In this document: positions 53,256-61,345 of the stretch, one piece after another
Layout of the letters: every line of letters starts with the position of its first letter
Position numbering within the stretch: position 1 is the stretch's first letter
Origin: Johnsonella ignava ATCC 51276
GTDB taxonomy: Bacteria; Bacillota; Clostridia; Lachnospirales; Lachnospiraceae
DNA length: 64,000 nucleotides
Direction: 5' to 3'
Assembly: GCF_000235445.1 (NCBI RefSeq)
Contig: NZ_JH378833.1
Location: forward strand, 128,435 to 192,434
Notes under the pieces: generated by a model
The model's input: only the letters and a program-made list of their open reading frames with translations
What the model was told of the DNA's origin: nothing
Databases searched by the model: none
Made by a program: the position numbers and the translations under genes

Positions 53256-53393
53256 CTTTAGTACCTCCGAAATACTTTTAATAACTTAAGTTTTAATACA
53301 GCAGCACAGTGCTATATTTACTACATTTTAACATTATTTACAATATCTTTAAACAGAAAAATATTCCGGTTATGTACTATTTAAAGCACATTA

Positions 53394-53428
53394 AGGTGCT
53401 GCAATGAGTATAACCCGAAACAGCACCT
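53394..53428 (-). terminator. Hairpin after the second opp operon
   Basis: AGGTGCTG (53394-53401) and CAGCACCT (53421-53428), 10 nt past the last opp gene; the following minus-strand sequence is weak in T, so it may be a processing site or imperfect terminator. Confidence 0.5.
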
Positions 53429-53437
53429 CCATATAAT

Positions 53438-54415
53438 TTAATTTATCTCCTTGGCATTATGACATGCGACAAAATGCCCCGCTTCCAACTCTCTCAAAAT
53501 CGGAACCTCACATAAACACAATTCAGTTTTATACTCACATCTGGGTGCAAAATTACACCCTCTCATCACATCAGTTAAAGCTGCTTCCTGCACAGACTTA
53601 AACTTTCTTTTTTTAACTGCATTTTTAGGATCCGGCAGAGGTATTGAGGAGAGCAGCAGCTTAGTATACGGATGCAGCGGATTTTTAAACAACTCCCTGC
53701 TTTTTGCCTTCTCAACTATACGTCCCAGATACATTACACCTATCCTTGTACTTATATATCTGACCATAGAAAGATCATGTGCCGTAAAAAGATATGTAAG
53801 ACCCAGCTCTTCCTGAAGATCCTGCAATAAATTCACAACCTGTGCCTGTATTGAGACATCAAGTGCGGCTATAGGCTCATCACACATGATAAACTCCGGA
53901 TTTACGGCAAGTGCTCTTGCAATACCTATCCTTTGACGCTGTCCTCCTGAAAATTCATAGGGAAATTTATGTACATCATCACTACCAAGTCCGACTTTTT
54001 CAAGTATATCCTTTATTTTATTGCTCCACTGCCCGCTGTCCATACCTATTCGACGCAGCGGCTCCTCAAGTATCTCCCCTACATTCCAAAACGGATCAAG
54101 TGCCATATAAGGATCCTGAAATATAATCTGGAACCGGTTCTCAAGCATCTTAAGCTGTGAAGCCTTTATATGCGTTATGTCCTCACCTTTATAAAATATA
54201 CTGCCTCCGGTAGGCTCATACATTCTTATAAGAGTTCTGCCGAGGGTAGATTTTCCGCAGCCCGACTCACCTACAAGTCCGAAAGTTTCACCTTTATATA
54301 TTTCAAGACTTATATCATCAACAGCCTTTATAAAGTTATTTTTTAATCCGAAAAATCCACGGGGCTGAAAATATTTTTTTAATCCCTGTGCTAAAATCAG
54401 AATCTCATTTTCCAT
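53438..54415 (-). CDS. Oligopeptide ABC transporter ATP-binding protein (OppF-like)
   Basis: About 325 residues: Walker A GESGCGKST, Q-loop FQDPYMALDPFWNVGEI, signature FSGGQRQRIGIARAL, Walker B FIMCDEPIAALD, and a C-terminal oligo_HPY region (HPYTKLLLSSIPLPDPK ... GCNFAPRCEYKTELCL, with the Cys often binding an iron-sulfur cluster). It overlaps the OppD stop by 11 nt. Start ATG 54415 with GGAG 6 nt upstream. Last gene of the operon. Confidence 0.93.
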   Translation of the reverse strand: MENEILILAQGLKKYFQPRGFFGLKNNFIKAVDDISLEIYKGETFGLVGESGCGKSTLGRTLIRMYEPTGGSIFYKGEDITHIKASQLKMLENRFQIIFQDPYMALDPFWNVGEILEEPLRRIGMDSGQWSNKIKDILEKVGLGSDDVHKFPYEFSGGQRQRIGIARALAVNPEFIMCDEPIAALDVSIQAQVVNLLQDLQEELGLTYLFTAHDLSMVRYISTRIGVMYLGRIVEKAKSRELFKNPLHPYTKLLLSSIPLPDPKNAVKKRKFKSVQEAALTDVMRGCNFAPRCEYKTELCLCEVPILRELEAGHFVACHNAKEIN

Positions 54416-55415
54416 ACTTTTCTCCTGCAAAGGCTGCTTTTAAATCCTCCCCTTTTAAAAAACACATTGACGTATGAGTACTGCTGTATTTTTTTATATC
54501 AGGTATTTGCTTAAAGCAAATATCCATCGTATAGCTGCATCTGTCAGCAAACGGACAACCTGCCGGAGGATTTGTAAGTGAAGGCGGAAAGCCCTCTATT
54601 GATTTAAGTCTGCTGCCGTCAGCCATCTCAATTGACGGTATTGCCTTTAAAAGTGCCATAGTATACGGATGCATCGGAGTATAAAATATCTCATCTACAG
54701 TCCCCTCCTCCATTACAAGTCCGCCATACATTACTACAACCCTCATGCATGTCTGTGCAACAACACCCAGATCATGTGTTATAAGTATAACTGAAGTCCC
54801 GTATTCGCCGACTATATCGCCGATTAAATCAAGTATCTGTGCCTGTATTGTAACATCAAGTGCAGTAGTAGGCTCATCCGCTATAAGCAGTTTAGGACTG
54901 CACGCCAGAGCCATACCAATCAAAACTCTCTGTCTCATACCTCCTGAAAGCTCATGAGGATACTGTTTTATACATCTTTGAGGATAGGGGATACCGACCT
55001 TTTCAAGCATCTTTAAAGCCTTCGCCTGTGCCTGCTTTCTTCCTGTACCCTGATTTCTTACTATAACCTCTTCAAGCTGTCTTCCTATAGTAATTACAGG
55101 ATCAAGTGAGGTCATGGGATCCTGAAATATCATTGCAATATCCCTGCCCCTTATCTTCCTATACTCTCTTTCACTGAGATTTAAAAGATTTTTGCCACCA
55201 CTCATAATCAGGTCGGCATCTATATATGCGTTTTCAGGCAGCAGTTTTGTAAACGCCTTTACTGCCACCGATTTTCCGCTTCCTGACTCACCTACAATCC
55301 CGACTATCTCTCCCCTGCCTACTTCAATGTTTATACCCCGGACTGCCTGCACCAGCTTTCCCCTACTTTTAAAAAAGACCTTAAGACTCTTAACCTCAAG
55401 AATTTTATCAGACAT
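54405..55415 (-). CDS. Oligopeptide ABC transporter ATP-binding protein (OppD-like)
   Basis: 336 residues: GESGSGKSV (Walker A), IFQDPMTSLDPVITIG, LSGGMRQRVLIGMAL, LLIADEPTTALD, ITHDLGVV, then the oligo_HPY tail (HPYTMALLKAIPSIEMADG ... GCPFADRCSYTMDICF). It overlaps the end of the permease gene by 8 nt, which implies translational coupling. Full-length OppD-type, unlike the shorter ATPases of the other transporter. Confidence 0.93.
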   Translation of the reverse strand: MSDKILEVKSLKVFFKSRGKLVQAVRGINIEVGRGEIVGIVGESGSGKSVAVKAFTKLLPENAYIDADLIMSGGKNLLNLSEREYRKIRGRDIAMIFQDPMTSLDPVITIGRQLEEVIVRNQGTGRKQAQAKALKMLEKVGIPYPQRCIKQYPHELSGGMRQRVLIGMALACSPKLLIADEPTTALDVTIQAQILDLIGDIVGEYGTSVILITHDLGVVAQTCMRVVVMYGGLVMEEGTVDEIFYTPMHPYTMALLKAIPSIEMADGSRLKSIEGFPPSLTNPPAGCPFADRCSYTMDICFKQIPDIKKYSSTHTSMCFLKGEDLKAAFAGEKYGK

Positions 55416-56295
55416 CCTCTTCTCCTGAAATTACCCTAGGTTCGGCAAATACTCTCACAACCTCACCAAGTTTATTAAATGAAAATACCGTAAGTATTAT
55501 AAATACTCCGGGGATTATTGCCATATATGGTGCTTTTTGTAAAAATTTCTGTGAACTTTGCAAAAGACTGCCCCAGCTTGACATAGGTGCAGACACACCT
55601 TTGCCTAAAAAACTTAAGGCACTTTCAACCATTATAGCAGAAGCTATAGAAGCTGTTGAGGCTGTTATAACGGTAGGAAAAACGGCAGGAAGTATATGTG
55701 TAAACATAATCCTCCACGGATTTACACCTATAAATACGGCATATTTTATATAATCCCTCTCCTTAACCGAAAGCACCTCGGAACGTATAAGCCTTGCAAT
55801 TTCCATCCAGCCTAAAACCCCTATAACAAGTATAAGTGAAATCAATCCCTTTTTAAAAACCATGCTTATAACCATAACCATTATTATCCAGGGAATTGAT
55901 GACAGCACATCCACAAAACGCATTAAAACAGTATCAATTATACCTCCGAAATACCCTGATGCCATCCCTGCACCGACACCTATAAATATTGATGTAAACA
56001 TTGCCAATATACCTACAAGAAGTGATACTCTCCCGCCATATAAAACTCTCATAAAATAATCCCTCCCCATATCATCCGTTCCAAACCAGTGCAAAGATGA
56101 GGGAGGTTTCAGCTTCCCCGTTACATCTATCGCATTAGGATCATTGGGAGAAAACACTACAAATATACTTATAAGAAGTATTACCGATATGTATACAAGT
56201 GAAAATATCGCCTGTTTATTATTTTTAAATTCCCATATAAGATTTTCAATCCTTCTGCCCGGCTTTGCCTTGGCTTTGGTATTTGAGCTGTTCAT
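55408..56295 (-). CDS. Oligopeptide ABC transporter permease (OppC-like)
   Basis: 295 residues: cytoplasmic basic N-terminus, helix AIFSLVYISVILLISIFVVFS, then LHWFGTDDMGRDYFMRVLYGGRVSLLVG, the EAA-type loop YAVFIGVNPWRIMFTHILPA and ESALSFLGKGVSAPMSSWGSLL. It forms the channel with OppB. The stop codon overlaps the oppD start. AAAGAGG precedes the ATG. Confidence 0.92.
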   Translation of the reverse strand: MNSSNTKAKAKPGRRIENLIWEFKNNKQAIFSLVYISVILLISIFVVFSPNDPNAIDVTGKLKPPSSLHWFGTDDMGRDYFMRVLYGGRVSLLVGILAMFTSIFIGVGAGMASGYFGGIIDTVLMRFVDVLSSIPWIIMVMVISMVFKKGLISLILVIGVLGWMEIARLIRSEVLSVKERDYIKYAVFIGVNPWRIMFTHILPAVFPTVITASTASIASAIMVESALSFLGKGVSAPMSSWGSLLQSSQKFLQKAPYMAIIPGVFIILTVFSFNKLGEVVRVFAEPRVISGEEDV

Positions 56296-56358
56296 TTTTA
56301 AAATCCTCTTTAATTAAAGATGAATCGGGATCTTATTTCTAAAACCCCGATTTTATTT

Positions 56359-57312
56359 TTATCCTGGTTCCTTTATTCTCGGATCAACTATGCAATATAA
56401 TATATCTGATAAAAGATTCCCGATTATAACAAGACTTCCTGAAAGCACCAGTATATCCATAACTATGGGATAGTCAAGTGCATCAACCGATTTTAAAAAA
56501 TACTGTCCTATACCCGGCCATGAAAATATACTTTCAGTTATAACGGCTCCGGTTACAAGCATAGGCAGTGCCATGCCCAGCTTTGTAACAAGCGGCAGCA
56601 GAACATTTCTTGCAACATGTTTAAATAAAATCTCATACTTTGATGCACCAAATGCCCTCTGTACAAGCACATAATCCTCCTTAAGCTGACTTATCGCCAG
56701 GGCTCTGACATATCTTGTAAGATCAGGTAGAAATGATATCACAAGAACCGTATAGGGCATTATAAAATGTCGTATATAATCCGTAAATGAATTTTCCTTC
56801 CCTATGGTATGCATACCTATAAACGGCAGGAGTTTTAATTTATAGCCAAGTATGTACATCATTATCATCGCAAACCAGAAAGTCGGGACTGCAAGCCCTA
56901 CCGAACACATACCGTCTATAAGCTTATCCTGCCATCTGTTTCTGCAGCTTCCGGCAATAAGACCAAGTATTATTGCAAGTGTATAGGCTGTTAAATAGGA
57001 CGGGAGTATAAGCTTTATTGTAGCCGGGATACGCACCATTAAATCATATTTTATCTTTGTATGAGACAGGAGGGAGTAACCGAACTCCCCCCTGCATATA
57101 TTTTTAAGCCACCTTATATACTGAACCGGCACAGGATCATTTAAACCGTACTCCTGTCTTATAGCATCTATTTCTACCTGTGTCATGTCAGGAGTAGTAA
57201 GTGCATCTATCGCATCATAAGGTGCCAGATTTATTAATGCAAAACATATAATAGTAATTAAAAGCATTAGAGGCACTGCCTGGAGTATGCGTTTTACTAT
57301 ATATCTTAACAT
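56359..57312 (-). CDS. Oligopeptide ABC transporter permease (OppB-like)
   Basis: 317 residues: MLRYIVKRILQAVPLMLLITIICFALINLAPYD, the external loop LTTPDMTQVEIDAIRQEYGLNDPVPVQYIRWLKNICRGEFGYSL, the EAA-type loop AFGASKYEILFKHVARN, and ITESIFSWPGIGQYFLKSVDALDYPIVMD. Membrane partner of OppC. It follows the binding-protein gene by 54 nt. Confidence 0.92.
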   Translation of the reverse strand: MLRYIVKRILQAVPLMLLITIICFALINLAPYDAIDALTTPDMTQVEIDAIRQEYGLNDPVPVQYIRWLKNICRGEFGYSLLSHTKIKYDLMVRIPATIKLILPSYLTAYTLAIILGLIAGSCRNRWQDKLIDGMCSVGLAVPTFWFAMIMMYILGYKLKLLPFIGMHTIGKENSFTDYIRHFIMPYTVLVISFLPDLTRYVRALAISQLKEDYVLVQRAFGASKYEILFKHVARNVLLPLVTKLGMALPMLVTGAVITESIFSWPGIGQYFLKSVDALDYPIVMDILVLSGSLVIIGNLLSDILYCIVDPRIKEPG

Positions 57313-57366
57313 TACCTACCTCATTTTATTTTAAGTTATACATATTCTAAATGTTTATACTTATGT

Positions 57367-58983
57367 TTATTTAAACTTAAGCTTTGACAAATCTCCAAAA
57401 GTATAGATAGGCACAAGCTTTGCCTCATCCACTCCGTCAAGCCTCTTTGAAGTTACAAGAGTCCTTAGGTTGGTTCCAAGCGGATAGTATATAGCTTCTT
57501 CAGATACAAGTTTCTGTACCTTGTCATAGATCTCTTTGCGCTTACTTTCATCAAGTGTTGCATTGCCCTCTTCAAACAGCCTGTCTATTTCTTCATTATG
57601 GAAATTAAGTCTGTTATCTTTTTTTGATGAAAATAACATAGCAAATGTATCAGGATCGCTTCCCATAACATAACCGCCTATAAACATATCATAATCAGTA
57701 ACCGTATTGTCATTAGTCAGCTTCATATAAGCCGGAGTATTTACACCGCTAAGCTCAACCTGTATACCCGCCTCCTTAAGCTCCGACTGTATTGTAAGTG
57801 CCATCCTTTCATGCATGCTGTCTTCGGATATATAGCAAAGTTTTAAGTTTTTAGCTCCGTCTTTAGTCAGCTCCTTTGCCTTTTCAACATCATGCTCCCA
57901 TTTCTGTACTTTATCGGTATAGTATTTGTTATCAAAAGGCAGAAATGAATATCCAAGCTCGTAAAATTTCCTGTCGGTATACGCCGCAAGCAGAATTTCA
58001 TCTCTGTCAAGAGCATAAAGCACACCCTCACGGTATTTTTTATCCTTCATTTTTTCACTTGCCGAATTAAGCCTTATATACGGTACTCTGCCCTCACTGT
58101 AATTATGAATTTCAAAGGCTTCATTATCAATATACGGTTCAAGAAGGTCAGGCGGCACTATCATGGCATCCGCCTCACCTGCCTGCATCGTAAGATTTGC
58201 AGTATCCGACTGCTCTATATTTCTGTATATAATAGTATCAATTGCAGCCTCTCCCTTTACATAATAAGGATTCTTTTTAAATTTAATATATTCACCTGTT
58301 TTATACTCTTCAAATACATAAGGTCCTGCACCCACAGGCTTTTCTTCAATCAAATTTACATCAAATGATGCTCTGCCTTCAAATATATGCTTAGGAAGTA
58401 TACTTACCTCATCAGAAAGCATCTCCGCCGCACTGGCACTTACAGCCGGCAGCTTAAATATAACAGTTGTATCATCTTGTTTTTCCACCTTGATAGGTTT
58501 ATCCCCTACATAAAGATTTTGTGTACTTTCATTGATTTTCTCATATGTAAACACTATATCATCAGCTGTAAGAGGCTGCCCGTCGCTCCATTTAAGACCG
58601 TCTTTAAGCTTCATAGTATAGCTTAATCCGTCCTCAGAAGCTTCCATACTCTGTGCAAGTATATAATCATAAGTTCCGTCAGAATATATATGATATGCCG
58701 GTGCGTAAACTGCATGTGCAAGCATAAGACCCCACCTGTCGTCTGCGGTCATAGGGTTAAAACTGTTCCCCGTATCACCCTGTACTATATAGGTAAATAC
58801 GGACTCTCCGCCTGATGCCGCCCCGTTTTTGCCGCTGTCGGATGCCTCTTCGCCTTTTGCACTGCCGTTTTGCAGACTTTCCTTAGATGTGCCTGAGCCG
58901 GTATTTCCCCCACCCGAACATGCAGCTGTAAGAGCTGCGGCGACTGCAAAAATTGACAGGACTTTTATAAGTCTTTTTTTCAT
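57367..58983 (-). CDS. Peptide-type solute-binding lipoprotein (OppA/DppA-like)
   Basis: 538 residues. Lipoprotein signal (MKKRLIKVLSIFAVAAALTAAC), a Gly/Ser/Glu-rich linker, then a full SBP_bac_5 domain (NPMTADDRWGLMLAHAVYAPAYHI, GLKWSDGQPLTADDIVFTYEKI, PVGAGPYVFEEYKTGEYIKFKKNPYY, RVPYIRLNSASEKMKDKKYREGVLYALDRDEIL). It is the first gene of the order A-B-C-D-F. AAGGAG precedes the ATG. The M18 aminopeptidase ends 88 nt upstream on the same strand, consistent with peptide use. Confidence 0.92.
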   Translation of the reverse strand: MKKRLIKVLSIFAVAAALTAACSGGGNTGSGTSKESLQNGSAKGEEASDSGKNGAASGGESVFTYIVQGDTGNSFNPMTADDRWGLMLAHAVYAPAYHIYSDGTYDYILAQSMEASEDGLSYTMKLKDGLKWSDGQPLTADDIVFTYEKINESTQNLYVGDKPIKVEKQDDTTVIFKLPAVSASAAEMLSDEVSILPKHIFEGRASFDVNLIEEKPVGAGPYVFEEYKTGEYIKFKKNPYYVKGEAAIDTIIYRNIEQSDTANLTMQAGEADAMIVPPDLLEPYIDNEAFEIHNYSEGRVPYIRLNSASEKMKDKKYREGVLYALDRDEILLAAYTDRKFYELGYSFLPFDNKYYTDKVQKWEHDVEKAKELTKDGAKNLKLCYISEDSMHERMALTIQSELKEAGIQVELSGVNTPAYMKLTNDNTVTDYDMFIGGYVMGSDPDTFAMLFSSKKDNRLNFHNEEIDRLFEEGNATLDESKRKEIYDKVQKLVSEEAIYYPLGTNLRTLVTSKRLDGVDEAKLVPIYTFGDLSKLKFK

Positions 58984-59071
58984 AATCTTCTCCTTAAAAT
59001 TAAATAATCGTCTTTAAAGTTTTAATATTTGTTAATAACATACTAAAAACTTCGTATTTTAACATTATAAG

Positions 59072-60370
59072 TTAAAAAGCGGAATATTGCAAGACGGCAG
59101 TACCGTCCGTCTCAATTATTATGCTGCTTGTATAAAAACATCTCAGTGCATCCATCATATATTTAAGATCCTTTGCACCTGCACTTTCATAGGGGGAATG
59201 CATTGCAAGCTGGGCAAGCCCTATATCAACTGACGGCAGCGACACATGAGAACCTGATATATTTCCGAGTGTAGAGCCCCCGGGAAGTCTTGAATTATTA
59301 AAATAGTTCTGTGATAATGCTCCCGCTTTTTTACATATTTTTTCAAATACCGCTGAAGTAAATGCATCCGTTGTATAGCGTGTACTGTGTTTAATAACTA
59401 CACCGCCATTTAATATACATATATTTGTAGGATCCGATCTGTCAGGGTAATTAGGATGATAGGCATGTGCATTATCTGCAGAAATCATAAAACTTCCCTG
59501 TATTGCCATAATCCTTTCTTCATCATTTTTTCCTGAAGCAAAACATATACGGCTTATGCAGTCATATAAAAATGTCGAATCGGCACCCTGCCTTGTAAGA
59601 CTGCCTATCTCCTCATTATCAAACACTGTTAATACTGTGCAATTATCTTTATTTTCAGATTCCAGAAATGCGCAAAGACAGGTATATACACACTCAAGGT
59701 CATCAAGTTTAGGTGCCGCTATAAATTCACTCTCTGCACCGAATATACAGCCTCTCATACGGTTATACATATATAAATTATATGAGATTATATCTTCTTT
59801 TTTTACACCTGCGCTTTCTGCCGCAAGTTTCAATAAATCGGCTTCATTTCCTCCGAATAAAGGCAATGTATCCTTTTGAGGATTTAATTCAATCCCTTTA
59901 TTTACATCACGGTTCATATGTATGGCAAGGCTCGGTATTACAAGCAGATCTTTTTTTATGTCTGCAAGCACTGTTTTAACACCCTTTTTTGTATCTATAA
60001 CAAGCTTTCCGGCAACAGAAAGGGGTCTGTCAAACCAGAGCCCAAGCTGCATACCTCCATATACTTCAGTATTCAGACTTGTATAGCCTTCTTTTAATCT
60101 TATCTCAGGCGAAGTTTTTATCTTAAAATTCGGCGAATCTCCATGAGGTGAAGATATTGAAAATGATTTAAATTTTCTTCCCGGAAATTTAAAGGCAAAT
60201 ATAGATGTCATATTTCTTGTAGTAAAATATTTTCCTCCGGCTTCAAGTTCCCACTTTTTTGTTTCGTCAATCTCCTTAAACCCCTGTTTAAGCAGCCTTT
60301 CCTTTACTGTATAAACGGTATGTGCTGCACTTGGACAATTTTCTATAAAATCAAAAAAATCATTAATCAC
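59072..60370 (-). CDS. M18-family aspartyl aminopeptidase
   Basis: 432 residues, metallopeptidase of the ApeB/DNPEP type: FFDFIENCPSAAHTVYTVKERLLKQGF, SISSPHGDSPNFKIK (zinc ligand region with His and Asp), SLNTEVYGGMQLGLWFDRPL, TVFDNEEIGSLTRQGADSTFL (catalytic Glu pair), SADNAHAYHPNYPDR and the C-terminal SVDIGLAQLAMHSPYE. It removes N-terminal acidic or neutral residues from peptides in the cytosol. GTG start at 60370 with AAGGAG 10 nt upstream. Close to the opp operon; shared transcription is possible. Confidence 0.93.
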   Translation of the reverse strand: MINDFFDFIENCPSAAHTVYTVKERLLKQGFKEIDETKKWELEAGGKYFTTRNMTSIFAFKFPGRKFKSFSISSPHGDSPNFKIKTSPEIRLKEGYTSLNTEVYGGMQLGLWFDRPLSVAGKLVIDTKKGVKTVLADIKKDLLVIPSLAIHMNRDVNKGIELNPQKDTLPLFGGNEADLLKLAAESAGVKKEDIISYNLYMYNRMRGCIFGAESEFIAAPKLDDLECVYTCLCAFLESENKDNCTVLTVFDNEEIGSLTRQGADSTFLYDCISRICFASGKNDEERIMAIQGSFMISADNAHAYHPNYPDRSDPTNICILNGGVVIKHSTRYTTDAFTSAVFEKICKKAGALSQNYFNNSRLPGGSTLGNISGSHVSLPSVDIGLAQLAMHSPYESAGAKDLKYMMDALRCFYTSSIIIETDGTAVLQYSAF

Positions 60371-60455
60371 GGCAATTTTTCTCCTTATTATTTTATTTTT
60401 ATTTTTTGTTTTTTATATTAATAATCATTTTTATTACGCTGACTTAAAATACTTT

Positions 60456-61157
60456 TCAACTATCCTGCTTAAGCTGTTCTGCCGCTTTAAAAAACTTTTT
60501 TTCAATAAAGAGCTTTATATTATCTGCAAATACATCATGCTCTGCATTTTCAGCTTCATCAAGATAAATTCTTGCACAATACAATATAAAATTTGACATA
60601 AGCAAAGTAAAAATTTTTAAATCAAGCTGCAGAAAAAGACCGCTCATTTCAGCATCTAAAACCTGTTTTTCAAGTACACGCATAAAACCTTTCTGAAGAT
60701 GCAAAAAAAGTATGCCGTCTTTATTTATCTCAAATATCTTTTTATATTGAGCTTTATTCAAATCTATCTTTTCAATCAGTATATTAATGAAATCTGCCGT
60801 TGTCTGCGGACTGTAAAAAAATACAGTATCGGATTTAACACGGTTTTCCTCAATAAATATATCTATTGAATGATTAAGCAGGTCAAACTTATCTTCAAAA
60901 TATCTGTAAAATGTGGAACGTGGTATCATAGCTTCCTTACAGAGCCTTGTAAGAGTGATTTTTTCAAAAGGTATATTTCCAAGCAGTCTAAAAAGTGCCG
61001 TTCTTAAAAGAGCTGATGTCCTTAGAGCCGCTATACCTGTTTTACGATTAATATAAACACCTTTATCACTGTCCGTTTTAACGGTTTCGGCATCCATTTT
61101 ACCATCAGATGCTTTAATACAGCCTTTCTTATATAATTTATCTTGCATATTTTTCAA
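60456..61157 (-). CDS. TetR/AcrR-family regulator
   Basis: 233 residues, with about 45 N-terminal residues before the HTH: ALRTSALLRTALFRLLGNIPFEKITLTRLCKEAMIPRSTFYRYFEDKFDLLNH is the DNA-binding domain, and the rest is all-helical (TetR_C). It is divergent from the MMPL exporter and most likely represses it. It starts at TTG 61157 with AAGGA 9 nt upstream; the ATG at 61148 is 18 nt away from it. It may sense the exporter's substrate. Confidence 0.9.
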   Translation of the reverse strand: MKNMQDKLYKKGCIKASDGKMDAETVKTDSDKGVYINRKTGIAALRTSALLRTALFRLLGNIPFEKITLTRLCKEAMIPRSTFYRYFEDKFDLLNHSIDIFIEENRVKSDTVFFYSPQTTADFINILIEKIDLNKAQYKKIFEINKDGILFLHLQKGFMRVLEKQVLDAEMSGLFLQLDLKIFTLLMSNFILYCARIYLDEAENAEHDVFADNIKLFIEKKFFKAAEQLKQDS

Positions 61158-61217
61158 TTAATCAATTCCTTTTAAAAACTTATTTTATTACTTTTATTTT
61201 AGTACACTTTTAAAAAT

Positions 61218-61235
61218 ATGTCTCATATGGCACAT
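61218..61235. promoter_or_regulatory. Candidate TetR operator in the divergent promoter region
   Basis: Imperfect palindrome ATGTCTCATATGGCACAT (14 of 18 positions symmetric), with TTTTAAAA blocks on both sides, midway between the TetR and MMPL genes. Confidence 0.5.
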
Positions 61236-61345
61236 TTTAAAAATTCTAATTCTTGAATATTTTTGCATAATAATAAATAATAGTCAAGACCTGAGGCAAC
61301 CGCTTTAGAGAAACACTGATTATATGTTATATGAGGATTGATTTT